Source of the DNA: Mesorhizobium sp. ORS 3359
GTDB lineage: Bacteria > Pseudomonadota > Alphaproteobacteria > Rhizobiales > Rhizobiaceae
Direction: 5' to 3'
Assembly (NCBI GenBank): GCA_000824845.1
Contig: CCNC01000041.1
Span: forward strand, 1-61,336
DNA length: 61,336 bases
Below the pieces are notes generated by a model. That model did not search any database. It was not told the origin of the DNA and worked only from the letters and a program-made list of their open reading frames with translations. Of the stretch, positions 41,921 through 50,313 are shown piece by piece. The number at the start of each line of letters is the position of its first letter. The first letter of the stretch is position 1. The position numbers and the translations under genes are program-made.

Positions 41921-42018
41921 TGTCACTGGTCAATACTGTCACCCACCATCGCACGTCCGAGGCTGTTGCCGAGGATGGCGCCCTTATCGACATTAGGACG
42001 ACCGGACAGGGAGGTTGA
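41921..42018 (+). pseudogene. Internally deleted copy of the alpha/beta hydrolase gene
   Basis: A 32-codon frame: MSLVNTVTHHRTSEAVAEDG, then ALIDIRTTGQGG. The first 20 residues match the start of the hydrolase at 38157, and the last ones (TTGQGG) match its end (KTRQGG). About 700 bases of the middle, including the whole catalytic core, are missing. It keeps its start codon and upstream region, so it may be translated as a leader for the next gene. Confidence 0.75.
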
Positions 42019-42021
42019 GAC

Positions 42022-42663
42022 ATGTGCCAATCCTGTCTCTCCTGGTATGCGCGCTGCATTGCTCCCTACCTCGTCCACGCCGGGTGTTCGGCCGGCGCAT
42101 TCGCGCGCATGCGAAGGCGCATGATCCCGCGGGCAGAGGGCATTGTCGTCGAAGTGGGCTTCGGGTCCGGCCTGAATCTTCCCTATTACGACGCCGCCAG
42201 GGTGGAAAGGCTGGTCGGCGTCGATCCCGACGGCACGATGCTCGGCCTCGCCGAATCGAAGAGCCGCTCCTTGTCATTTGAGGTCGAATGCCTGCGCGCC
42301 AATGGCGAAAGCCTGCCGTTGAGCGATGACTTGGCCGACACGGTCGTCGTGACCTACGCCTTCTGCACCATCCCCGACCCTCAGGCGGCGCTGAACGAGA
42401 TCCGGCGCATCCTGAAGCCCACGGGCCGGCTGATCTTCCTCGAGCATGGCCAGGCCGAGGGACCGCGTTGCCGCAGGTGGCAGGCGCGCCTGAATGGGCT
42501 GTGGGGGCGGCTCGCCGGCGGTTGCCATCTCAACCGCGATCCACTGCGCTTGATCCGCGCGGCGGGCTTCCGTGTCCTTGAAGAGGAGCGCGGGCGGTTC
42601 CAACTCCCCTTCTGGCAATTGGGAAGCCACCACGCTGGCGTCGCGGCACCCCCGAGACGTTGA
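42022..42663 (+). CDS. Class I SAM-dependent methyltransferase
   Basis: 213 aa. Motif I VEVGFGSGLNLPYYD, then VDPDGTMLGLAESK and the post-motif NEIRRILKPTGRLIFLEHGQ. N-terminal MCQSCLSWYARCIAPYLV has three Cys. ATG 42022 follows GGGAGGTTGAG, which overlaps the stop of the truncated hydrolase frame, so translational coupling is likely. A fossil of this start (ATGTGCCGGTCCTGTC) is found after the full hydrolase at 38967. Substrate unknown. Confidence 0.88.
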   Translation: MCQSCLSWYARCIAPYLVHAGCSAGAFARMRRRMIPRAEGIVVEVGFGSGLNLPYYDAARVERLVGVDPDGTMLGLAESKSRSLSFEVECLRANGESLPLSDDLADTVVVTYAFCTIPDPQAALNEIRRILKPTGRLIFLEHGQAEGPRCRRWQARLNGLWGRLAGGCHLNRDPLRLIRAAGFRVLEEERGRFQLPFWQLGSHHAGVAAPPRR

Positions 42664-42921
42664 TGGTCCTCGGCCCGCCGAACCTGCACTTCCGAAAACA
42701 AATAAGACGCCCGCGTGGCTCTATGGATAGGCGAGACGGTTCATGGGCTGGTGGCCGGGGCGGGTAAGACTTAGATTGAAGTTCCGCTTTCATCCATTGC
42801 GGTCTTCAAGTTCCGAGCGCCGCTTGCCGGGGCAGCGTCCGCCCCGCGCGGACCAATGGCATCTTTAGCGGAACGCTATATACGTTGACGCTTGAGCAGC
42901 GCCTCCGCTTCGAGGAACGCC

Positions 42922-43254
42922 ATGCGAAGGGTCATTGTCACCGCCATCTGCCTTGCCGTCGCGACAGGCGCCAACGCCCACGACTGGTACCAGAACAAGG
43001 TCGATCCGATAACGAACTTCAAATGTTGCGGCGGCACGGATTGCCGGCCCATACCGGAGTCCTCGGTGCAGTCCAGGACGGATGGCGGCTATGTCTATCT
43101 GCCCGATGGCTTCAACATCCCGCGAGAGCGCGTGCAGGAATCGCCGGACGGCCGATACCATATCTGCGAGAACAGATACGTCATCACCAACCAGCCCTAT
43201 CTGCGCTGCTTCTTCGCGCCGCGGCTCAAGGTCTCGCGGCTGCTTCCGCAGTAA
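42922..43254 (+). CDS. Secreted Cys-containing protein (110 aa)
   Basis: Signal peptide MRRVIVTAICLAVATGANA, mature start HDWYQNKVDPITN, then KCCGGTDCRPIPE, YHICENRY and LRCFFAPRLK. Five Cys suggest two disulfides in the periplasm. The pattern CCGGxDCRP recurs in many rhizobial exported proteins of unknown function. ATG 42922 begins the signal peptide; the longer frame adds only a hydrophilic lead. Confidence 0.78.
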   Translation: MRRVIVTAICLAVATGANAHDWYQNKVDPITNFKCCGGTDCRPIPESSVQSRTDGGYVYLPDGFNIPRERVQESPDGRYHICENRYVITNQPYLRCFFAPRLKVSRLLPQ

Positions 43255-43395
43255 CCGCCGCTACCAGCTCTTTAGACGGTCCCTGCTGACTACCGGCCCG
43301 TTGGGCGCGCCCAAGTCCATGCTGAAGACGTTGCTGACCGGAGCAAAGCGCGCCGCAAACCGTTAAACCCGACAGTGCTGCAGGGAGTGACAAGG

Positions 43396-43926
43396 ATGGA
43401 GCAAATGGTCAAAAGGCAGGAGCCTCTCGCCTTTCGCTTCGCCGATGACGGGCTGGTGCCCAATCATCCGCGCTGGCCCATGCTTGTCTATCCCGGCGCG
43501 GTGCCGCTGCCGGACGACGTCGATCCGGCTGCGGTCTTCGAGGAGATTTTCGGCGCGAATGGCTGGGGCGACAGCTGGCGCAACGGCATCTACAGCTTCG
43601 TTCACTACCACTCGCGCATCCATGAGGTTCTGGGCATCGCGCGCGGCGCCGCCGAGGTGCGCTTCGGCGGCGACAAGGGCAAGGTGCTCGAGGTCAAGGC
43701 GGGCGACGTGGCGGTGCTGCCCGCCGGCACGGGCCACCAGCGCCTGTCCGGCTCGGCCGATCTCCTGGTGGTCGGCGCCTATCCGCCGTTCGGCACATAT
43801 GATCTGTGCCGCAGCCCCGAGCAGCATGCCGAGGCGCTGCGCACGATCCCGGCGGTTCGCCGGCCGGATAAGGATCCGCTTTTTGGCGACGACGGGCCGC
43901 TGCTGAAAGCATGGAGCGAAGGCTGA
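43396..43926 (+). CDS. Cupin-domain protein
   Basis: 176 aa. FVHYHSRIHEVLGIARG carries the His and Glu of cupin motif 1; KAGDVAVLPAGTGHQRLSG is motif 2 with the last His. A metal-binding site is therefore likely complete. N- and C-terminal extensions (PAVRRPDKDPLFGDDGPLLK) are typical of a rhizobial cupin group. ATG 43396 follows GGGAGTGACAAGG. Followed one base later by the reductase gene. Confidence 0.85.
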   Translation: MEQMVKRQEPLAFRFADDGLVPNHPRWPMLVYPGAVPLPDDVDPAAVFEEIFGANGWGDSWRNGIYSFVHYHSRIHEVLGIARGAAEVRFGGDKGKVLEVKAGDVAVLPAGTGHQRLSGSADLLVVGAYPPFGTYDLCRSPEQHAEALRTIPAVRRPDKDPLFGDDGPLLKAWSEG

Positions 43927-43927
43927 A

Positions 43928-44527
43928 ATGCCAAGGATCGTCGCCATCGAGCATCTGACGCTGGACGGTGTATTCCAGGCGCCGGCGCGCGCCGACGAAG
44001 ACACGCGCAATGGTTTTGCGCATGGCGGCTGGAGCAATCCGGGCAGCGATCCGACAATGCAGGAGGTCATCGGCCGCGCCATGGCCGGCGGCTGGTCGCT
44101 GCTCGCCGGCCGCACGACCTATGAGGACCTCTACGAAGGCTGGGCCGTTCGCCAGCCGGACAGTCCTATGACCAGGGCGCTGGCCGGCGCGCGGAAATTC
44201 GTCGTCTCGCATGACGCTGGTTACGAACCGCGTTGGGAGAACTCGACGCTGCTTGCCGGCGAGGCGGCAGAGACGGTGCGCGCGCTAAAGCATGGCCACG
44301 ACAAGACATTGGTCATGTTCGGCGGCGGCAAGCTGCTCGACGTGCTGATGCGGAACGGACTTGTCGACGAACTGGTGCTGATGATCCATCCGCTGGTGCT
44401 GGGCGACGGCTTGCGCCTTTTCGAGGCAGGGCTTGCGCCTTCGACGCTGAAACTGTCGAGCCAGGTCGTCACGCCAACGGGCGTGGCGATCCTCACCTAC
44501 GCCTTCGAAAGCAGGGTAGCGGCCTGA
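43928..44527 (+). CDS. Dihydrofolate reductase-like (RibD C-terminal domain) protein
   Basis: 199 aa with RibD/DHFR fold: IVAIEHLTLDGVFQAP, LLAGRTTYEDLYEGW, KTLVMFGGGKLLDVLM, and LVDELVLMIHPLVLGDGLRL near the end. Probably an NADPH-dependent reductase of unknown substrate. It begins one base after the cupin stop, so the two are co-transcribed. Confidence 0.87.
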   Translation: MPRIVAIEHLTLDGVFQAPARADEDTRNGFAHGGWSNPGSDPTMQEVIGRAMAGGWSLLAGRTTYEDLYEGWAVRQPDSPMTRALAGARKFVVSHDAGYEPRWENSTLLAGEAAETVRALKHGHDKTLVMFGGGKLLDVLMRNGLVDELVLMIHPLVLGDGLRLFEAGLAPSTLKLSSQVVTPTGVAILTYAFESRVAA

Positions 44528-44537
44528 AACGGGACGC

Positions 44538-44897
44538 CTACGGATAATGCTCCTTCTTCGGCGCATAGATTGCCGGATCGAAATCCAGTTCTTTCGGCAG
44601 CGGCCGGCTTGAGCACTGCAGGTGCGTCTGCCTGGCAAGCAGCCGCCGCTGCTGCCGCTCATGCTCCTTCACGGCCGCCACCATCCCCATGCTGTAGGGC
44701 CCAAGCAGCACGCCGAAGCCCCAGCCGGGATGGTCCTTCTCGCGCTGCGCATAGTCAGCGGCGGCGGCGCGGGCCTGCTGGCATCCCGGCGATGCCCATT
44801 TCGGATCCTGCTGCGACAGCGAGCCGCCGTAATAGACAGGCGAGGACACGCATCCAGCCACACCCGCGCAGAGCGCGGCGATCACCGCATTTCTCAT
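44538..44897 (-). CDS. Small lipoprotein
   Basis: 119 aa. MRNAVIAALCAGVAGC is a lipoprotein signal with lipobox GVAGC (lipid-modified Cys16). The mature part, SSPVYYGGSLSQQDPKWASP then CQQARAAAADYAQREKDH, is helical with no enzyme motif. Presumably an outer or inner membrane lipoprotein of unknown function. Converges with the reductase gene at 10 bases. Confidence 0.8.
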   Translation of the reverse strand: MRNAVIAALCAGVAGCVSSPVYYGGSLSQQDPKWASPGCQQARAAAADYAQREKDHPGWGFGVLLGPYSMGMVAAVKEHERQQRRLLARQTHLQCSSRPLPKELDFDPAIYAPKKEHYP

Positions 44898-45092
44898 TCT
44901 TGAGTCCTCGCTAATTTAAGGCCGGAGAGACCACAGAATGCTTCTTCGCACAAGCGAGATGGCGGCAAAAGGAGAGAGCCGGACAAGTGCTGTCGCCGTC
45001 CGTCGAGGCGTTCCCGGAATTTTTCAACACGTCGTTCCGTTTCCACCCGCCGCTTCGTCCTTGGTTCGTCCGCACCGAAAAGGAGAGCCGCA

Positions 45093-45407
45093 ATGGCTGG
45101 AATGATCGTCATCTACAAGCAGCCAGCCGACGCGCAGGCGTTCGACAAGCACTATTTCGAGACGCACATACCGCTGGCCAAGAAGATACCGGGCTTGAGG
45201 AAATACGAGGTCAGCCGCGGGCCGATCACGGTGCTGGCCGGACCGTCCGACGTCTACCTGATCGGGACGCTGCATTTCGATGATCTCGACGCGATGAACA
45301 AGGGCTTCGCCAGCCCGGAGGGAAAAGCGGCTGGCGCGGATCGCCGGCTCTACGCGCCTGATGAGTCAGGCGTCCAGATTTTCGTTTTCGACAGCGTGGT
45401 AGTGTGA
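45093..45407 (+). CDS. EthD-family protein
   Basis: 104 aa ferredoxin-like dimer fold: MIVIYKQPADAQAFDKHYFE, THIPLAKKIPGLRKYEVSRG, HFDDLDAMNKGFASPEGKAA. The family is named for a protein needed for ethyl tert-butyl ether degradation, but most members have unknown roles. ATG follows AAAGGAGAG. Confidence 0.88.
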   Translation: MAGMIVIYKQPADAQAFDKHYFETHIPLAKKIPGLRKYEVSRGPITVLAGPSDVYLIGTLHFDDLDAMNKGFASPEGKAAGADRRLYAPDESGVQIFVFDSVVV

Positions 45408-45512
45408 ACGGAGGGCAGGGGCTTTGCGGTCCAACGCCGGATAATCGTTTTCGGTCTGCAACCCTGATTGGCGGTGCGCGTTGTGCAAGCACCCCACCAC
45501 AGGAGTTAATTC

Positions 45513-45815
45513 ATGCCCGCCATGCGCTTTTCGAGGCCCGTCGCTGTTTTCGTCGGTCTCGGCTTTCCCCACGAGATCGACTCGGTCATCGAGGCTTATC
45601 AGTTTCTGGACGAATGGACGGGCAGCCGCAGTCCCAGCCACGCCGCGACATTGGCCTTATGTCAGGCCGCTCTCGGCGGCGAATGCGATGCCGACGCCGC
45701 TCGCGTCGCTTTCGAGGCCTTCGCCGCTGCCCGCGGCATTCTGGCGCCAGACGCATTCGAGCTTGCGGCGGCGCGGGCCGCCGAGGAATGGACGACGCCT
45801 TTGCAGCCCACATGA
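45513..45815 (+). CDS. DUF982 protein
   Basis: 100 aa. VAVFVGLGFPHEIDSVIEAY then QFLDEW is the clear DUF982 signature; LCQAALGGECDADAARVAFE follows. Third member of the family in this window, on the opposite strand from the other two and about 14 kb away. ATG follows AGGAGTTA. Confidence 0.88.
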   Translation: MPAMRFSRPVAVFVGLGFPHEIDSVIEAYQFLDEWTGSRSPSHAATLALCQAALGGECDADAARVAFEAFAAARGILAPDAFELAAARAAEEWTTPLQPT

Positions 45816-45930
45816 GGAGAGCGGTTGCCGCGGCTCACCGGCCGCGGCAGCCAAGTAACGAGGTGCCCAGCACTCCCGCCGGTGGCGCAGCTTCCTCCAG
45901 CGCGTGACCGACATCTATGACGATGACGCC

Positions 45931-46227
45931 TCAGCCTTTGCGCCGGCTGCGCTTCGCCGGTGCCGGATCGTCCGCAGGCCCCTCGGGCCGGTTGCTCGTT
46001 GCTTTGCGCGCCAGCGCCTCGGCTGCCAAAGGATCCGGTTGGCCGGCCGGGATCGTCACCGCTCCAGGCATCGCGGCGCCCGGCTGTTCCCCTAAGCCTT
46101 TGTCCTCGCGCTCAATCTCCTCGCGCGCCTGGTGCCAGTGCTCCTCATGCTGGCCGTGGCCTTCGCCGCTCTGCTTCCAGATCGCGTAGGCGCGACGCTG
46201 GATACGTTCGTATTTGTCGGTCGCCAT
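45931..46227 (-). CDS. DUF2934 protein
   Basis: 98 aa. RIQRRAYAIWKQSGEGHGQH then EEHWHQAREEIERED is DUF2934. The C-terminal half is Pro/Ala-rich and ends in a basic patch (AKRSRRKG); it lacks the helical module of the member at 26102. ATG 46227 follows GGAGGAG. Confidence 0.86.
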   Translation of the reverse strand: MATDKYERIQRRAYAIWKQSGEGHGQHEEHWHQAREEIEREDKGLGEQPGAAMPGAVTIPAGQPDPLAAEALARKATSNRPEGPADDPAPAKRSRRKG

Positions 46228-46304
46228 TGTCTCCTCCTCATCACTGACCTCAACGCGGGCTGACTGCGATTGATCCACGCAGGGCCGGAAGAGGACAAAA
46301 AGGA

Positions 46305-46862
46305 TTAGAACCTGCGGCTGAGATAGATCGACCCGGCAAGCCCGAAGCGCCACTCGAACTCCACCGCCTTGCTCAGGCCGATCCGGCGGCCGCTGACGAT
46401 GGCGGAGGGATCGACCCGCGACGGGGCGAACTCGAAAGGCGGCGCGGTCAGCGGCAGCCGATTGTGCGAGCCGTCGATGCCGAGCGCCTGGCAGAGCTTG
46501 CCGGGCCCGGAGCAGAGCAACCGCTCGTCAGCTACGCCGCGCCGGCCGTGCATCTCGGCAATGCCCGATTGCGGCTGGAGCGCGCGGATCAGCACGGCGC
46601 TGCCCGGCAGGCACACCGCGTTCAGGCACCAGTGCAGGCCGTAGGAACGATACACATAGGCCGTGCCGGGCGCGCCATACATCGGCGCGTTGCGCGGCGT
46701 CTCGCCGCGATAGGCATGTGAGGCGGGATCGTCGGGCCGGTAAGCTTCGGTCTCGACGATGATGCCGCCGACACCAGAAAGCGTGAGCGTGGCGCCGATC
46801 AGGTCGCGCGCGACCACAAGCGCGTCGCGGGCGAAGAAATCAACGTCGACCGGATCGACCAT
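46305..46862 (-). CDS. 3-methyladenine DNA glycosylase (AAG/MPG family)
   Basis: 185 aa. Catalytic Glu in GGIIVETEAY, DPASHAYRGETPRNAPMYGA, TAYVYRSYGLHWCLNAVC and SGPGKLCQALGID are hallmarks of the human AAG-type glycosylase. Removes alkylated and deaminated purines in base excision repair. ATG 46862 leaves 13 bases after the upstream gene; a TTG at 46883 is the alternative. Confidence 0.92.
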   Translation of the reverse strand: MVDPVDVDFFARDALVVARDLIGATLTLSGVGGIIVETEAYRPDDPASHAYRGETPRNAPMYGAPGTAYVYRSYGLHWCLNAVCLPGSAVLIRALQPQSGIAEMHGRRGVADERLLCSGPGKLCQALGIDGSHNRLPLTAPPFEFAPSRVDPSAIVSGRRIGLSKAVEFEWRFGLAGSIYLSRRF

Positions 46863-46875
46863 CGTAGGAGTTCGA

Positions 46876-48024
46876 TCAGCCAAGCAAATTGCGCGCCGCG
46901 CGCATGAAGATCCGCGAGCCGATGGGGATCAGGTCGTCGGGAAAATCATAGTCGGGATTGTGCAGCGATGGGTGCCTTTCGCCGGCGCCGAGGAAGAACA
47001 TCGCCGATTTGGCGCTGTGGCCGAAAATGCCGAAATCCTCCGAGGCGCGCATCGGCAGCGCCGCCTCGCTGCGCGCAACGCCTTCCTCGTCAAGCGCGCG
47101 GGCGAGATGCTCCACCGCGTCCGGCGCGTTGACGCTGGCGACGAAGATCTCGTGATAGTCGAAGCGCACCGAGAGACCATGCGCGGCGGCGATTTTCCTG
47201 GCCAGCGCCTCCCCGGCGGCGACGAGTTCGGCCATGCGCTCGTCGCGCCTGGTGCGCAGCGTCGCCCACACTTCCGCATAGCCCGGGGCGATGCCGAACA
47301 CGGCTTCGCCCATCGAACAATGGGTGACGGTCACCATGCCGAAATCGTCGTCCGCGAAAGTGCCGCGCCCGAGCGCGGGCAGCGCCGGCATCAACTCGCT
47401 CACCGCCGGCATCGGCGAGGTGCCGGTCTCGGGCATCGAGGAATGCGCCGTCTTGCCCTCGAGCACGATGCGCATGCCGCGCGAGGCGCAGTTGACGGTG
47501 CCGGCCTTGAGCCGCGCCTCGCCGAACGGCACGCCGGGCAGATTATGCAGCGAAAACGCGAAGTCCGGCGCGATCTCGGCAAAGCGCGGATCGGCGACGA
47601 CGCCGGCCGCGCCGTTTCCGGTCTCCTCGGCCGGCTGGAACATCAACACGATGCGCCCGCGCGCCGGCCGCTCGCGGCCGAACTGGCGGCCGAGCGCGGC
47701 CAGGATCGCGGTGTGCCCGTCATGCCCGCACATATGCGACTTGCCCGGCACTTGCGAAGAATGCGCGACGCCCGAAAGCTCTTCGATCGGCAGCGCGTCG
47801 AGCTCCGAGCGGAACAGCACAGTCGGCCCGGCCTGGCCGCTGTCATAGACCGCCGCGACGCCATGGCCGCCAAGCCCCGTCAGCACCTTGTCCGGCCCGG
47901 TATCGGCGAGGAAATCCACCACTTCCTTCGCCGTCTTCTCCTCCTCGTTGGAGATTTCCGGCTGCCGGTGCAGCTTGCGGCGCCATTCGGTCAGCTCGAC
48001 GATGTCTCGATTGGTAAGCGTCAT
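46876..48024 (-). CDS. M20-family metal-dependent amidohydrolase (hippurate hydrolase type)
   Basis: 382 aa. WRRKLHRQPEISNEEEKTA, the metal site CGHDGHTA, the catalytic FQPAEETGNGAAG and a late His in NPDYDFPDD-like context are typical of IAA-amino acid/hippurate hydrolases. Cleaves N-acyl amino acids with two metal ions. ATG 48024 follows CGGAG; a GTG 27 bases upstream is possible. 13 bases ahead of the glycosylase gene on the same strand. Confidence 0.9.
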   Translation of the reverse strand: MTLTNRDIVELTEWRRKLHRQPEISNEEEKTAKEVVDFLADTGPDKVLTGLGGHGVAAVYDSGQAGPTVLFRSELDALPIEELSGVAHSSQVPGKSHMCGHDGHTAILAALGRQFGRERPARGRIVLMFQPAEETGNGAAGVVADPRFAEIAPDFAFSLHNLPGVPFGEARLKAGTVNCASRGMRIVLEGKTAHSSMPETGTSPMPAVSELMPALPALGRGTFADDDFGMVTVTHCSMGEAVFGIAPGYAEVWATLRTRRDERMAELVAAGEALARKIAAAHGLSVRFDYHEIFVASVNAPDAVEHLARALDEEGVARSEAALPMRASEDFGIFGHSAKSAMFFLGAGERHPSLHNPDYDFPDDLIPIGSRIFMRAARNLLG

Positions 48025-48224
48025 TGTGGGCTCCGTCTGGCTTGCGGTCACACAAACACGATAGGGTTTTTTTGGCGCCGTGCCATGGCGATCAATTCCG
48101 CTAGGCCATCGGCGCCCTGTCTTCTCCCAGCTTCTGGCAGCGTCAGTTCCTAATCAGGAAATGCACCGTAAACCGCTGAAATCCTTAACACGATTTTCAT
48201 CCCAGTCGCCTAACCACTTAGCCC

Positions 48225-50195
48225 ATGACAAGGCATGATGAGCGGCTGGCTGCGGGTCCCTCTTCCGGAGGGCGGAGCGAAGCCGTGGACGCCGGGATCC
48301 TGCGCGATCAGCTTGCCGATCTGAGCAAGGGCGTCTTCATCTCGATGCCCATCGGCACGGTGCTGGCAGCCCTGATCCTGGCGGTGCAGCTGTTGTCGGG
48401 AGGCGGCCTTGCCGCAGTGGCGTGGTTTGCCGCCATCGCCCTGGTCAATGGCGCGCGCGTGGTGCTCGCGCTCGCCCAGTCGGGCGCGGCCGACGAGCGG
48501 CCGGAGGCGGTCGGCGTCCGGCTTTCCCTCTATGGCCTGCTGGCGCTGGCGTCGGGTATCGCCTGGTCGTTCCTGGCGCTGCTCAGCGACGGATACACCA
48601 CCGCCCAGGCGCCGCTCTATCTGATCGTGCTCGCCGGTGCCTCGGCCGGCTCGGTCACCTACTGCACCTCCCACGCGCCGGCCTCGATCAACTTCATCGC
48701 GCTGCCGCTTGTCACCGCTGCCGCTTGCGTGCTGGCGCAAGGCGGCGTCGAGAACGACGTGCTGGGCTTCACCATCCTGCTGTTCCTTGGCGGCATGATC
48801 AGAGGCGCGCTTCTGGGACAATCCCGCTTTCGCGAGACAAGCCGCCTCAAATACGAGGCGCGCGAGTTCGCCGCCGAGATGGAACGCAACTCCAGGCGCG
48901 ATCCGCTGACGGGCCTGCTCAACCGCTCCGGGCTGGAGCAGGCAATCGCCGGCCTCGGCGTTTCCGGCGGCCCGTTCGTGGCCATGCTGATCGACCTCGA
49001 CGGCTTCAAATCCGTCAACGATACCTATGGCCACACCATCGGCGACGGCCTGCTGGTCAAGGTGGCGCGCCGGATCGAGGACCACGCCCCGCAAGGTGCC
49101 ACGATCGCACGCATCGGTGGCGACGAGTTCGTGCTGCACTTCTCCGCCTGCAGGTCGCCGCAGGCGGCCGGCGAGCTTGCGTCAAGCATCATCGCGGCCA
49201 TCGCCAATCCGGACCCGGAGCTGAACTCGGTGCGCGTCGGCGCATCGATCGGCATCTATCAGGCGGACAAGCCGCAATTGACGGAAATGCTGCTCAAGGC
49301 CGATTTCGCGCTCTATGCGGCCAAGCGCGGCGGCAGGAACGAATACTGCCTGTTCGACGCGGATCTCGACGCCGCGCTGGAGCGCAGGAACCGCATCGAG
49401 CGCGATCTGCGCGGCGCGATCGAGTCGGGCGCGCTCTGCTGCTGGTTCCAGCCGCTGGTGCGGCTCGACACCAGCGCGGTCGTCGGCTTCGAGGCGCTGC
49501 TGCGCTGGCGGCACGAGGTCCATGGCGCCATCTCGCCGCCCGAGATCGTCACCGCCGCGCGCGAGACCGGCCTGCTTTCGCTGCTGACCGAAACGGTGTT
49601 CCTCAATTGCTGCGCCATGATCGCAGAGCTGGTGCGGCAGGGTCGGCCGGATGTGCGGGTGGCGATGAACCTTTCACCGCGCGAGCTCGAGGCCGGCAAT
49701 GTCGACGATACGATCCTCGACGGCCTCAAGGCGAAGAATGTGCCCGCCGCGATGCTCGAGATTGAGATCACCGAGGAGGCGCCAGTCGACCGCGACCGGG
49801 TCGGCCAAAAGGTCGGGCACCTGGCGGATGCCGGCATATCGATCGTTCTCGACGATTTCGGCACCGGCTTCTCGACCCTGGTGTCGCTGAAGGACAGCCG
49901 CATCCGCAAGATCAAGATCGACAAGGATTTCGTGCGCGACCTGGCGAAATCCGTGGAGGACCAGGCCGTGGTCGAGGCGGTGATCGGCCTTGGCCGCACG
50001 CTGGGGATCGAGGTGATGGCCGAGGGCGTCGAGACCGACGCCGACCGCATGATCCTGCGCTCGCTGGGCTGCATGATCGCGCAGGGCTATCTGTTCTCGC
50101 CGGCTCTCCCGATGCGCGACGCGCTCGCCTTCGACGCGGCCGGCGAGGTTATTTTTGAGCCGTTGCGCAATCCCCGCAGCGGCAGTGCCGCCTGA
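48225..50195 (+). CDS. Membrane GGDEF-EAL cyclic-di-GMP enzyme
   Basis: 656 aa. About six helices at 38-205, GGDEF domain (about 210-375; RIGGDEFVLHF intact; no RxxD inhibitory site just before it) and EAL domain (about 390-640; FEALLRW, NLSPRE, LDDFGTGFS, IKIDKDFV, EGVET all present). Both catalytic sites look active, so it may make and break c-di-GMP. A PilZ protein is encoded at 19.4 kb. ATG 48225 is used. Confidence 0.93.
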   Translation: MTRHDERLAAGPSSGGRSEAVDAGILRDQLADLSKGVFISMPIGTVLAALILAVQLLSGGGLAAVAWFAAIALVNGARVVLALAQSGAADERPEAVGVRLSLYGLLALASGIAWSFLALLSDGYTTAQAPLYLIVLAGASAGSVTYCTSHAPASINFIALPLVTAAACVLAQGGVENDVLGFTILLFLGGMIRGALLGQSRFRETSRLKYEAREFAAEMERNSRRDPLTGLLNRSGLEQAIAGLGVSGGPFVAMLIDLDGFKSVNDTYGHTIGDGLLVKVARRIEDHAPQGATIARIGGDEFVLHFSACRSPQAAGELASSIIAAIANPDPELNSVRVGASIGIYQADKPQLTEMLLKADFALYAAKRGGRNEYCLFDADLDAALERRNRIERDLRGAIESGALCCWFQPLVRLDTSAVVGFEALLRWRHEVHGAISPPEIVTAARETGLLSLLTETVFLNCCAMIAELVRQGRPDVRVAMNLSPRELEAGNVDDTILDGLKAKNVPAAMLEIEITEEAPVDRDRVGQKVGHLADAGISIVLDDFGTGFSTLVSLKDSRIRKIKIDKDFVRDLAKSVEDQAVVEAVIGLGRTLGIEVMAEGVETDADRMILRSLGCMIAQGYLFSPALPMRDALAFDAAGEVIFEPLRNPRSGSAA

Positions 50196-50313
50196 CTGGC
50201 CGGCACAGGACGTTCAAGCGCTACCGGGCGCGACGACTTCGCCCAGCCAACGCTAAAGGACAGCCAGCGCCTTCAGCATGAAACCTTTTGAATATTAGGC
50301 CGTTGTGGGCGCG

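Noticed and set aside
48422..49765. 447-codon frame overlapping the GGDEF-EAL gene
   Set aside because: Arg-rich shadow without motifs; the other frame has complete GGDEF and EAL domains.
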